A stretch of 8,633 nucleotides of DNA from Ruminococcus sp. (GCA_017380355.1 JAFOED010000105.1:1-8633), one strand, 5' to 3'. Shown: positions 1 through 7,378, counted from the stretch's first letter. Notes: a model not told the origin generated them from the sequence alone. Numbers and translations: made by a program.

Positions 1-1
1 C

Positions 2-1081
2 ATCTACTTTTCGCTCAAAGATAGCAAAAGTGTTGTTCGTGCTGTGATGTTCTCTTTTGCTGCGAAAAATCTTAAATTTAAGCCACAAAACGGAATGAAA
101 GTTTTAGTGCGTGGCAGAGTTACTGTCTATGAGCCTAGTGGTCAGTATCAGGTGTATGTTGAAGATATGCAACCTGATGGTATTGGTGCATTATCTTTAC
201 AATTTGAACAGCTAAAAGAAAAGCTCGAAAAAGAAGGACTTTTCGATAAAAAACACAAGAAACCTATTCCTGCTTATCCTGAGCGTATCGGTGTGATTAC
301 TTCTCCTACTGGTGCTGCCGTCAGAGATATTATGAACGTATTATCTCGTCGCTTTCCTTGTGCTGATATCGTGATGTGTCCTGTATTGGTACAGGGCGAA
401 AGCGCTGCACCACAGCTCACAGAAGCTATTTCTAAGTTTTCAAGCGGTGATGTCGCTGATGTTATTATCATCGGTCGTGGCGGTGGCTCGATGGAGGACT
501 TGTGGGCGTTTAATGACGAAGATCTTGCTCGTGCGATTTTTGATTGTAAAACTCCCGTTATCTCAGCTGTTGGCCACGAAACGGATTTTACTATCTGTGA
601 TTTTGTATCTGACTTGCGTGCGCCTACTCCGTCAGCGGCTGCTGAGCTCGCCGTGCCTGACAGTGCTGAACTTTTGTCTGAATTTTCAGCACAGAAACAG
701 TATATTAACTCTATCTTAGAGCGTAAACTCATCGAGTGTAACAAATCACTCTCTAATGCTTCAAGACTTTTATTCGCTTATTCACCGATGAATAAGATAA
801 ATGAGTATTCGTCGAGTATTTCTAATTTAACAGCTCGCTTGCAGTCTGCTACAGATAAGAATCTGGAGAGTAAAACTAAATCTCTCACAAAAACAGCTTC
901 AAAATTATCCGCACTTAACCCTGTAGCGGTTTTAATGCGCGGTTATTCTTATACCACAAACGATGACGATGAGTGTATCTCCAGCGTCAAGGATGTAAAA
1001 ACAGGGGATACTGTAAACATAAAACTGTATGACGGCAAAATAAAAGCCGTTGTTGATGATATTTCTTCAGAGGAAAAATAA
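2..1081 (+). CDS. xseA: Exodeoxyribonuclease VII large subunit (3' part; 5' end outside window)
   Basis: Catalytic large subunit of exonuclease VII, which with several XseB small subunits degrades single-stranded DNA to short oligonucleotides in repair and recombination. The reading frame is open from base 2, and its first residues (IYFSLKDSKSVVRAVMF) match the end of the N-terminal OB-fold of XseA, so the gene starts upstream. The in-frame GTG at 44 is internal. The conserved nuclease core follows: a RIGVITSPTGAAVRD segment (about 284-328), the Gly-rich GRGGGSMEDLW motif (about 472-504) and an AVGHETDF motif with a DLRAPTPSAAAELA stretch (about 565-655). A charged, probably coiled-coil region (about 660-900) is where XseB would bind. 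The gene ends with the usual C-terminal LNPVAVLMRGYS segment and a short beta-rich tail. About 359 residues are visible; roughly 80-90 are missing by comparison with typical family length. Its TAA abuts the dnaE ATG with no spacer, so the two are probably co-transcribed. No xseB follows. Confidence 0.96.
   Translation: MYFSLKDSKSVVRAVMFSFAAKNLKFKPQNGMKVLVRGRVTVYEPSGQYQVYVEDMQPDGIGALSLQFEQLKEKLEKEGLFDKKHKKPIPAYPERIGVITSPTGAAVRDIMNVLSRRFPCADIVMCPVLVQGESAAPQLTEAISKFSSGDVADVIIIGRGGGSMEDLWAFNDEDLARAIFDCKTPVISAVGHETDFTICDFVSDLRAPTPSAAAELAVPDSAELLSEFSAQKQYINSILERKLIECNKSLSNASRLLFAYSPMNKINEYSSSISNLTARLQSATDKNLESKTKSLTKTASKLSALNPVAVLMRGYSYTTNDDDECISSVKDVKTGDTVNIKLYDGKIKAVVDDISSEEK
1069..1075 (+). promoter_or_regulatory. 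Ribosome binding site of dnaE inside the end of xseA
   Basis: AGAGGAA lies 6 bases before the ATG at 1082 and within the last codons of xseA. Together with the TAA-ATG junction it supports the chosen dnaE start. It also suggests translational coupling, with ribosomes finishing xseA next to the dnaE start. Confidence 0.75.
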
Positions 1082-4000
1082 ATGTCTTTTACACACCTAC
1101 ATGTCCATAGTGAATATAGCTTGCTAGACGGAGCCTGTCGTATTGACAGGCTTGTTTGTGCTGCGAAAGAAATGGGGCAGACTGCACTTGCTATAACTGA
1201 CCATGGTGTTATGTATGGTGTGATTGATTTCTACAGAGCTTGTAATAAACACGGTATTAAGCCGGTTATCGGCTGTGAAGTTTATGTCGCTCCACGATCA
1301 CGCTTTGATAAAAATTTTGATTTAGACAAAGAGTATTACCATTTGGTTTTACTTTGTGAAAATAATAAAGGCTATGAAAACCTCATTAAGCTTGTTTCCA
1401 AAGGCTTTGTTGATGGCTTTTATAACAAACCTCGTGTTGATATGGAGCTGCTCGAGCAGTATCACGAGGGTCTTATTTGTCTTTCTGCGTGTCTTGCCGG
1501 AGAAGTACCTCGTGCACTTTTGTATGATGATTATAGTGGAGCACTTGATATTGCTCGTTGCTATCAGAAGATTTTCGGCAAGGATAACTACTTTATCGAA
1601 CTTCAGAGTCACGGTATCGAAGAGCAGGACAGAACAAATCCGCTTCTTATTAAGATTGCGGATGAGATAGGAGCAGGATTAGTTGTAACTAACGACTGTC
1701 ATTATATCAAGAAAGCTGACAGCCAGATGCATCAGATTCTTCTGTGTATCCAGACTAACCACACTATCGACGATGATGATAAGATGGAGTTTGCGACAGA
1801 AGAGTTTTACTTAAAAAGCGAAGATGAGATGCGCTCTCTGTTTCCTCAGCTTAAGAGTGCTTTTGATAATACACAGCTTATAGCTGATAGATGTAATGTG
1901 GAAATCGAGTTTGGAGTGCGTAAACTTCCTGATTTCTATGTGCCGAATAACGAAGACCACTTTGAGTATTTCAAGCGTCTTTGTTATGAAGGATTATATA
2001 AATACTATGGAAGCAATCCTGACTCTTCATTAGTAGAACGACTTAATTACGAGCTTAACACTATAAAGAGTATGGGGTTTGTTGATTATTTTCTTATAGT
2101 CAGTGATTTCGTAAATTACGCTAAAAGTGCAGGAATTCCTGTCGGACCGGGTCGAGGTTCAGGTGCAGGCTCACTGTGTGCTTATTGCATAGGTATCACA
2201 GGTATTGATCCGATTAAATACAACCTTATTTTTGAGCGTTTTCTTAATCCTGAGCGTGTCAGTATGCCTGACTTCGATATTGACTTCTGTAAAGAACGCA
2301 GGGGAGAAGTTATCGATTACGTTATCCGTAAGTACGGTGCTGATAGAGTGGCTCAGATTATAGCTTTCGGTACGATGGCAGCTCGTGGCTCGGTGCGTGA
2401 CGTCGGTCGTGCTCTCGCTATGCCGTATTCAAATGTAGATAGCGTTGCAAAACTCATTCCTAGCGATATAAATATGACAATCAGTAAAGCTCTTACTATC
2501 AGCACGGAGCTTAAGAAAATATACGATACCGACCCTGCTGTGCACAATCTTCTGGATGTTGCTATGTCTATCGAAGGAATGCCACGCCATATCACAATTC
2601 ATGCAGCAGGTGTTGTTATCACCGACAGACCTGTTTCAGACTATGTACCTCTTTCTAAGAGCGACGACGCTGTTGTGACTCAGTTTACTATGACCACACT
2701 CGAGGAACTTGGTCTGCTTAAAATGGACTTTCTTGGACTTCGAAACTTAACGGTTATTAACGACGCAGTTAAGATGATAAACGAAACCGAAGATTTCGAT
2801 ATAAACACTATCCCTGAAGACGACAAAGCTGTCTTTACTATGATGAGTAGCGGTAACTCTGATGGTGTATTTCAGTTTGAAAGTCAGGGAATGAAAAACG
2901 TGTTGACGCAGCTTAAACCGACTTCTATCGAAGACCTTATAGCTGTTATTTCTCTATATCGTCCAGGTCCTATGGACAGCATACCGAAGTATATAAATAA
3001 TCGTCACAATCCGTCACAAATTTCGTATGCTCATCCGCTTTTAGAACCTATCCTGAATGTCACAAACGGCTGTATTGTTTATCAGGAACAGGTTATGCAG
3101 ATTTTCCGTACTTTAGCTGGCTATTCTCTCGGTCGTGCTGATATTGTTCGTCGTGCAATGAGCAAGAAAAAGCACGATGTAATGGAAAAGGAAAAACAGA
3201 TTTTTATCCACGGCTTCCTCGATAGTAACGGTAATGTTGAGGTCGAAGGATGCTTGCGTCGTGGTGTTGACGAAAAAACAGCTCTTTCTGTATTTTCACA
3301 GATGGAGAGTTTTGCGTCTTATGCGTTTAATAAATCTCACGCTGCAGCGTATGCTAATGTTGCTTATCAGACCGCATACCTGAAATGTCATTATAAGAAA
3401 CAGTATATGGCTGCACTTTTGTCTTCTGTTTTAGATAACCAGAACAAAATGGCTACTTATATTTCAGAATGCCAGCGACTAGGAGTTCTTGTTTTACCAC
3501 CTCATGTTAACGAATCACAGGCGTTGTTTACCGTAACTCACGGAAACATCCGTTTCGGACTTACTGCCATTAGGAATCTTGGTAAAAACTTCATCGAATC
3601 TTTAGTTGAAGAGAGAAAAGGCGAACCGTTTACATCTTTTTATGATTTTTGTAAGCGTATGAGTCGCCACGGACTAAATATCCGTGCACTAGAGAGTCTT
3701 ATTAAATGCGGTGCCCTTGATGATCTTGGATACAACCGCAGACAGATGCTGTCTAGTATGAAAACAGTTCTTGACTCGCTTGATTATGATCGTCGTAGAA
3801 ATGGTTCAGGACAGATGTCGTTTTTTGAACTCTCACAGACAAAAGAAGACACATCTATAGAGATTCCTGATATGCAGGAGTTTGAGTTGATGGAACTTTT
3901 GTATATGGAAAAAGAAATGGCGGGTATGTATCTGTCAGGTCACCCGATTGATTCGTACAAAAACTTCGCAAAAGTAACACGCGCAGACAGTATAAATGAT

Positions 4001-4585
4001 ATCTTAAGTGGTGAGTTTCCTGACCGCTATCGCGACACAGCAAAAGTGCGTCTTGTTTGTATTGTTACTAAGAATAAGTCACAGATAACGAAGTCTAATC
4101 AGATGATGGCTTTCGTAACTGTAGAAGACAGATATGGTAGCGCTGAGCTTATCGTGTTCCCGAAAATCTTGTCTACTTGTTCATCTCAAATTTTTGTGGG
4201 CTCTGTTTTAGAGGTTATTGGTACTCTTAATTTTAAAGAAGACGAAGAACCTCGAATTATTGCTGAAAAGATAACAGCGCTTCCGCCTGCTGAAAATCTT
4301 AAGGGTTATGTAGATAAAAAATCTGAAGAATCAGAGAAAAAATCATTTGATTTTTCAGATAATAATAAGAAGCTTTACATCAGACTTAAGAACTTAGAAT
4401 GTAGGGAGTACCTTAAAGTAAAAAATCTTCTTGAGTTGTTCAAAGGTGAAACGCAGGTTGTGTTGTATTTAACGGACTCAGAAAAACGTCTTCTTGCTCC
4501 AAAAACTATGTGGGTGAAGCTCAATGAGACACTTTTTAATGAACTTTGCAGAAATGTTGGCGAAGAAAATGTCGTTTTAAAATGA
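1082..4585 (+). CDS. dnaE: DNA polymerase III alpha subunit, DnaE type
   Basis: DNA-template-directed polymerase. In Firmicutes DnaE works at the fork beside PolC. It is 1167 residues long, close to clostridial DnaE. The N-terminal PHP domain (about 3-270) keeps a full set of candidate metal ligands: H7, H9, D16, H41, E66, H87, C137, D205 and H207. The polymerase core carries a PGRGSGAGSL segment (about residue 356) and the catalytic aspartates of the PDFDIDF motif (D397, D399), with the third catalytic aspartate at D549 in KMDFLGLR. The fingers include a YRPGPMDSIPKYI segment and a YQEQVMQI stretch. A helix-hairpin-helix region (about 854-890) precedes QMSFF at 911-915, which matches an internal beta-clamp-binding motif. 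An OB-fold follows (about 981-1070) and then a C-terminal tail. The start is fixed by the MSFTHLHVHSEYS N-terminus and the ribosome binding site at 1069. No stop, frameshift or missing catalytic residue is seen. Confidence 0.98.
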   Translation: MSFTHLHVHSEYSLLDGACRIDRLVCAAKEMGQTALAITDHGVMYGVIDFYRACNKHGIKPVIGCEVYVAPRSRFDKNFDLDKEYYHLVLLCENNKGYENLIKLVSKGFVDGFYNKPRVDMELLEQYHEGLICLSACLAGEVPRALLYDDYSGALDIARCYQKIFGKDNYFIELQSHGIEEQDRTNPLLIKIADEIGAGLVVTNDCHYIKKADSQMHQILLCIQTNHTIDDDDKMEFATEEFYLKSEDEMRSLFPQLKSAFDNTQLIADRCNVEIEFGVRKLPDFYVPNNEDHFEYFKRLCYEGLYKYYGSNPDSSLVERLNYELNTIKSMGFVDYFLIVSDFVNYAKSAGIPVGPGRGSGAGSLCAYCIGITGIDPIKYNLIFERFLNPERVSMPDFDIDFCKERRGEVIDYVIRKYGADRVAQIIAFGTMAARGSVRDVGRALAMPYSNVDSVAKLIPSDINMTISKALTISTELKKIYDTDPAVHNLLDVAMSIEGMPRHITIHAAGVVITDRPVSDYVPLSKSDDAVVTQFTMTTLEELGLLKMDFLGLRNLTVINDAVKMINETEDFDINTIPEDDKAVFTMMSSGNSDGVFQFESQGMKNVLTQLKPTSIEDLIAVISLYRPGPMDSIPKYINNRHNPSQISYAHPLLEPILNVTNGCIVYQEQVMQIFRTLAGYSLGRADIVRRAMSKKKHDVMEKEKQIFIHGFLDSNGNVEVEGCLRRGVDEKTALSVFSQMESFASYAFNKSHAAAYANVAYQTAYLKCHYKKQYMAALLSSVLDNQNKMATYISECQRLGVLVLPPHVNESQALFTVTHGNIRFGLTAIRNLGKNFIESLVEERKGEPFTSFYDFCKRMSRHGLNIRALESLIKCGALDDLGYNRRQMLSSMKTVLDSLDYDRRRNGSGQMSFFELSQTKEDTSIEIPDMQEFELMELLYMEKEMAGMYLSGHPIDSYKNFAKVTRADSINDILSGEFPDRYRDTAKVRLVCIVTKNKSQITKSNQMMAFVTVEDRYGSAELIVFPKILSTCSSQIFVGSVLEVIGTLNFKEDEEPRIIAEKITALPPAENLKGYVDKKSEESEKKSFDFSDNNKKLYIRLKNLECREYLKVKNLLELFKGETQVVLYLTDSEKRLLAPKTMWVKLNETLFNELCRNVGEENVVLK

Positions 4586-4609
4586 TTTATAAATACTTTT
4601 TTATGTATT

Positions 4610-4620
4610 TGTTTTAAACA
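4610..4620. repeat. Short inverted repeat next to the pfkA promoter
   Basis: TGTTT-T-AAACA is a perfect 5-bp inverted repeat around one central base. It ends one base before the -35 element of the pfkA promoter, where a regulator could bind. It is short and A+T-rich, so chance is a real alternative, and it does not fit a regulator motif I know (for example CcpA or Rex). Confidence 0.25.
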
Positions 4621-4621
4621 C

Positions 4622-4650
4622 TTGATTATTTTTATATTTATGTATATAAT
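4622..4650 (+). promoter_or_regulatory. Sigma-A-type promoter for pfkA
   Basis: A -35 element TTGATT (4622-4627) and a perfect -10 element TATAAT (4645-4650) are separated by exactly 17 bp. Transcription would start near 4657 and give a leader of only about 25 bases, too short for a riboswitch. The promoter separates pfkA from the xseA-dnaE unit, although read-through from dnaE is possible because no convincing terminator lies between them. Confidence 0.8.
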
Positions 4651-4664
4651 GTTTATGAGTATTT

Positions 4665-4673
4665 AGTGGAGGT
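4665..4673 (+). promoter_or_regulatory. Ribosome binding site of pfkA
   Basis: AGTGGAGGT contains a strong GGAGG core, 9 bases before the ATG at 4682. It fits a highly expressed glycolytic gene and confirms the start. Confidence 0.85.
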
Positions 4674-4681
4674 AATTTATA

Positions 4682-5647
4682 ATGGCTAAATCTATTGCAG
4701 TATTAACCAGCGGCGGTGACGCTCCGGGTATGAATGCAGCCGTTCGTTCTGTTGTTCGAGCTGCTATGTACAGAGGTATGAAGGTTATCGGCGTTTTTCG
4801 TGGATATAATGGTTTACTTAATAAGGACGTAAAGGAACTCGATCTTCGATCAGTTTCTGATTGCATCAATCGTGGTGGTACTATTCTTTATACTGCTCGT
4901 TCTGAGGAGATGAAAACTCCTGAGGGTATCGAGAAAGCTGCTAATAATTGTAAGGAACTCGGCGTTGACGGTCTTGTTGTTATCGGTGGCGATGGTTCTT
5001 TCCGTGGTGCTAGAAAGTTATCACTTGCAGGTATTCCTTGTGTTGGTATTCCTGGTACTATCGATAATGATATCTCTTGTTCTGAGTATACAGTCGGTTT
5101 TGATACAGCTATGAACACAGCTATGGAGATGGTTGACAAAATCCGTGATACAGCACAGTCACACGACCGTTGCTCTGTTGTTGAAGTTATGGGTCGCCGT
5201 TGTGGTGATATCGCTTTACAGACTGGTATCGCTTGTGGTGCTACTTCAATCCTCGTTCCTGAAATCGAGTTTGATATCGAACGCGACGTTATTTCTAAGA
5301 TTTACGAGCAGAAATCAACAGGTAAAAAGCACTTTATCATCGTTGTAGCTGAAGGTGTTGGCGGAGTTGAAGATCTCGCTAAGTATATCGAGAAACGTAC
5401 AGGTATCGAAACACGTGCTACTATTTTAGGTCACGTTCAGCGTGGTGGTTCTCCAACACTTAGAGATCGTGTTATCGCTACAGCTATGGGTGCTGACGCT
5501 GTCAGATTACTCGAAAAGGGTATCGGTAACCGTGTTATCGCACTTAAAGACGGTAGAACTGTTGATTACGATATCTTAGAAGCGCTCGAAATGAAGCGTG
5601 AGTTTGATAACGAGCTTTATCAGACAGCAATGGAAGTTTCTATCTAA
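4682..5647 (+). CDS. pfkA: ATP-dependent 6-phosphofructokinase
   Basis: Cytoplasmic glycolytic enzyme that phosphorylates fructose 6-phosphate to fructose 1,6-bisphosphate with ATP. The 321 residues match the bacterial PfkA length (320 in E. coli). Visible motifs in order: the nucleotide-binding SGGDAPGMNAAVR loop (10-22), GGDGS (102-106), PGTIDND (125-130, with catalytic-base Asp at 128), VMGRRCGDIAL (about 169-179) and the family signature ILGHVQRGGSPTLRDR (248-263). Glycine at 105, right after D104, is the residue expected of ATP-using enzymes; pyrophosphate-dependent relatives usually have aspartate there. The gene follows dnaE, an order common in Clostridia, but has its own promoter and a strong ribosome binding site. 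A hairpin terminator follows its stop. Nothing is odd in the protein itself. Confidence 0.98.
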   Translation: MAKSIAVLTSGGDAPGMNAAVRSVVRAAMYRGMKVIGVFRGYNGLLNKDVKELDLRSVSDCINRGGTILYTARSEEMKTPEGIEKAANNCKELGVDGLVVIGGDGSFRGARKLSLAGIPCVGIPGTIDNDISCSEYTVGFDTAMNTAMEMVDKIRDTAQSHDRCSVVEVMGRRCGDIALQTGIACGATSILVPEIEFDIERDVISKIYEQKSTGKKHFIIVVAEGVGGVEDLAKYIEKRTGIETRATILGHVQRGGSPTLRDRVIATAMGADAVRLLEKGIGNRVIALKDGRTVDYDILEALEMKREFDNELYQTAMEVSI

Positions 5648-5660
5648 TATCGTTTTGTCG

Positions 5661-5694
5661 AAGGCACAATGTATTTTTGCGTTGTGCCTTTCTT
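5661..5694 (+). terminator. Rho-independent terminator after pfkA, possibly leaky
   Basis: AAGGCACAA (5661-5669) pairs perfectly with TTGTGCCTT (5682-5690), a 9-bp stem that can extend inward through wobble pairs. The trailing tract is only TTTCTT before AGTAAG, so the U-run is short and interrupted. The next gene has no visible promoter and its ribosome binding site starts 8 bases past the stem, so partial read-through into it is plausible. Confidence 0.7.
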
Positions 5695-5697
5695 AGT

Positions 5698-5703
5698 AAG
5701 GGA
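5698..5703 (+). promoter_or_regulatory. Ribosome binding site that sets the start of the MORN-repeat gene
   Basis: AAGGGA has no gap to the ATG at 5704 and a workable 6-base gap to the ATG at 5710. This favours 5710 as the start. An in-frame TTG at 5677 lies inside the terminator hairpin with no ribosome binding site and is unlikely. Confidence 0.6.
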
Positions 5704-5709
5704 ATGGCT

Positions 5710-7302
5710 ATGATAAATTATTTTTACAATATTGCTATAAAGGGCGATGAGTGTGATTTTTACACCGATGTTCTGACTAGTGTAAGAAAAGACTATATTA
5801 CAAGTAAAGTTAAGCAAAAGGGTAAAATTGCTCAGAATAGTGACGGCGATACTGTTTTTTACGAGTTTTGTATCGATAAAAATAAGCCTATGAAGTGGAA
5901 TGTCAGCGACGATAGAACAATCATTTCTGATGTGAAGAATGTCGAAGATGATAAGTATTTTGTTAACTACTATGCTGATGATGGTGTTTCAAAAACTCTT
6001 ACTTTCAGTAAGTACCATACTTTACTTAAGGTTGAATATTTTAATGTAGCTACCTCTCAGGTCCCTACTTATGTGTTAGAGCCTAGAAAGAATAAAAACG
6101 ATTTGTGTCTTCTTTTTAGTAAAAAGAGTAGCTATCTCAAAACTATTTTATATCCTATGCCTGAAATAAAGGACGAGTATATCGCTGAAATAGTAGATAG
6201 TGAGTTTGAGGATTATACTGCAGTAGCTTCTACTAACATCGGTGTTGTTAAGTTCCTTAGCGAAGAACAGCTTAGTGCTTTTGAAGAGTTTTTGTTGAAG
6301 GTGGAGGAACGAAAGGCTAATGAATTTGTTCCTGAAAGTTTTATTGACGAGGCTGACGCTGTTTTGGCTATGAAACTTAATCCGAAAGATTTCAACATCC
6401 GAAAGAATCTTGCTCAGAGTGTTGATATTACACAGGCTCAGGAGTTTTCGCTCGACGCTGATGAAGAAATCGCTAAGATTACAGGTGAGTTTAGTGACAG
6501 TAGTGAAAAAGATGTTGTTGAATCTGTTGTAATAGAAACTGTTGATGAGATAATGCAGCCTGTTTCTGATATAACTGAACTGGAAGTGCGTGAATTCAAT
6601 GAAGAAATTACTGAAGATACAGATATGATAGAATCAGTCGAGGTGATTGAAGAGTCTGAGCTTTTTGAGACTATTGAAGAGCCTGATATCTACGAAGATG
6701 ATGCTTTAGAAATTGAACCTGAGGTAGAAGCTGTAGAGGAAGCTATTGAGGAAGATTTAACTTCAACTTTGATTCCTGAAGAAACTTTTGATTTTTCTGA
6801 TATGGAAGACTCTTCTTTTGAGGTAGCTCCTGAAACACCAGCTGACGCTGTTATTGAGAGTGCAAACACATCATATTTCTACTATGGCGATCTTGATGAT
6901 GATGGTGTGCGAAACGGCTATGGACGTACTTGTACTGACAATAATCGTACTGCTTATGAGGGTGAATATAAGGACAACAAGCGTGACGGCAAAGGTGCTT
7001 ACTATTATAAAGACGGCACACTTTGCTACTACGGCGAATGGAAGAACAACAAACGTGAAGGTTTTGGCGTGGGTGTAAGCTCGTTTGATAAGAGCGTTCA
7101 CGTCGGAAAGTTTGTGGAAAACAAACCTGTCGACGATGGTGTCCGCTTTAACAAAGACGGTGAAGTTTCTTTTGTAAAACGTGTTCTGTCTAATGGTGTG
7201 GCAGTTGTTATTTCCTTTGATGGTGATAAAATGACCGTCACTAAGTACAATAGTGAAGGAGAAGTTATCTCCGAAAACACATCAAATTTAATGTATTTTT
7301 AG
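5710..7302 (+). CDS. MORN-repeat protein with acidic linker, function unknown
   Basis: Predicted 530-residue protein with three visible parts. Residues 1 to about 235 form a globular-looking region that I do not recognise, rich in aromatic and charged residues, with no signal peptide or membrane segment. Residues about 245-388 are a highly acidic, probably disordered linker: from 268 to 385 I count 45 Asp/Glu and a single basic residue (R294). Residues 391-487 hold four MORN-like repeats of 24-25 residues (for example YEGEYKDNKRDGKG and YYGEWKNNKREGFG), followed by a beta-rich tail ending in NLMYF. MORN repeats form extended beta-hairpin stacks and often mediate protein or membrane contacts; no enzyme motif is visible. 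A cytoplasmic location is inferred from the lack of a signal. The gene lies 62 bases after pfkA, across a weak terminator, and no promoter is evident between them, so it may depend on read-through from pfkA. Starting at 5704 would add two residues. A specific role cannot be assigned. Confidence 0.88.
   Translation: MINYFYNIAIKGDECDFYTDVLTSVRKDYITSKVKQKGKIAQNSDGDTVFYEFCIDKNKPMKWNVSDDRTIISDVKNVEDDKYFVNYYADDGVSKTLTFSKYHTLLKVEYFNVATSQVPTYVLEPRKNKNDLCLLFSKKSSYLKTILYPMPEIKDEYIAEIVDSEFEDYTAVASTNIGVVKFLSEEQLSAFEEFLLKVEERKANEFVPESFIDEADAVLAMKLNPKDFNIRKNLAQSVDITQAQEFSLDADEEIAKITGEFSDSSEKDVVESVVIETVDEIMQPVSDITELEVREFNEEITEDTDMIESVEVIEESELFETIEEPDIYEDDALEIEPEVEAVEEAIEEDLTSTLIPEETFDFSDMEDSSFEVAPETPADAVIESANTSYFYYGDLDDDGVRNGYGRTCTDNNRTAYEGEYKDNKRDGKGAYYYKDGTLCYYGEWKNNKREGFGVGVSSFDKSVHVGKFVENKPVDDGVRFNKDGEVSFVKRVLSNGVAVVISFDGDKMTVTKYNSEGEVISENTSNLMYF
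6880..7170 (+). repeat. Four tandem MORN-like repeats (protein level)
   Basis: Repeat units begin at Y391, Y416, Y440 and H464 of the protein (bases 6880, 6955, 7027 and 7099). Each follows the pattern aromatic-x-G-[DEK]-aromatic/L, then charged residues, then an 8-12 residue hairpin with G-x-G or similar. Units two and three are the most canonical. Unit four is degenerate, with HVGKF and VDDG. Unit one contains DLDDDG, which resembles an EF-hand-like DxDxDG calcium loop. Confidence 0.75.
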
Positions 7303-7309
7303 TGTAAAG

Positions 7310-7340
7310 TAATATTTACCTGAAAAATTGCTCATAATAT
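7310..7340 (+). promoter_or_regulatory. Candidate sigma-E-type promoter for the lipoprotein gene
   Basis: TAATATT (7310-7316) fits the sigma-E -35 consensus KMATATT at every position. CATAATAT (7333-7340) matches the -10 consensus CATACAMT at 6 of 8 positions. The 16-base spacer is one or two longer than the usual 14-15, which weakens the call. A start near 7347 would fall inside the left arm of the terminator at 7339-7365, so such a transcript would escape termination. No good sigma-A promoter is seen here. The consensus is from memory of Bacillus subtilis sigma-E studies. Confidence 0.28.
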
Positions 7341-7371
7341 TACCGTTCCTTATTGGAGCGGTAATTTTTTT
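7339..7371 (+). terminator. Strong intrinsic terminator after the MORN-repeat gene
   Basis: ATTACCGTTCC (7339-7349) pairs with GGAGCGGTAAT (7355-7365) in an 11-bp stem with one T-G wobble and a TTATT loop. An uninterrupted T-run follows (7366-7371). It ends the upstream unit. The ribosome binding site of the next gene begins at the very next base. Confidence 0.9.
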
Positions 7372-7378
7372 GAGGTGA
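7372..7378 (+). promoter_or_regulatory. Ribosome binding site of the lipoprotein gene
   Basis: GAGGTGA matches the 3' end of 16S rRNA well and sits 4 bases before the ATG at 7383. Its presence directly after the terminator T-run supports this small reading frame as a real gene. Confidence 0.8.

Noticed and set aside
274..744. 156-codon open frame on the minus strand opposite xseA
   Set aside because: It lies wholly within the conserved nuclease core of xseA, and its Ser/Ala/Pro-rich product looks like a reverse-strand shadow with no recognisable domain.
4591..4610. AAATAC/GTATTT hairpin after dnaE as a terminator
   Set aside because: The stem has only 6 A+T-rich pairs with an 8-base loop and no proper T-run after it, so it would be too weak; such hairpins are common by chance in this A+T-rich gap.
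5677..5709. Upstream in-frame TTG start for the MORN-repeat protein
   Set aside because: It lies inside the terminator hairpin and lacks a ribosome binding site; AAGGGA at 5698-5703 fits the ATG at 5710 better.
6871..7101. Hydrophobic 76-codon minus-strand frame opposite the MORN repeats, resembling a membrane protein
   Set aside because: Its Val/Ile/Thr-rich composition is what the reverse complement of Asp/Asn/Lys/Tyr-rich repeat codons produces; there is no independent signal for a gene.
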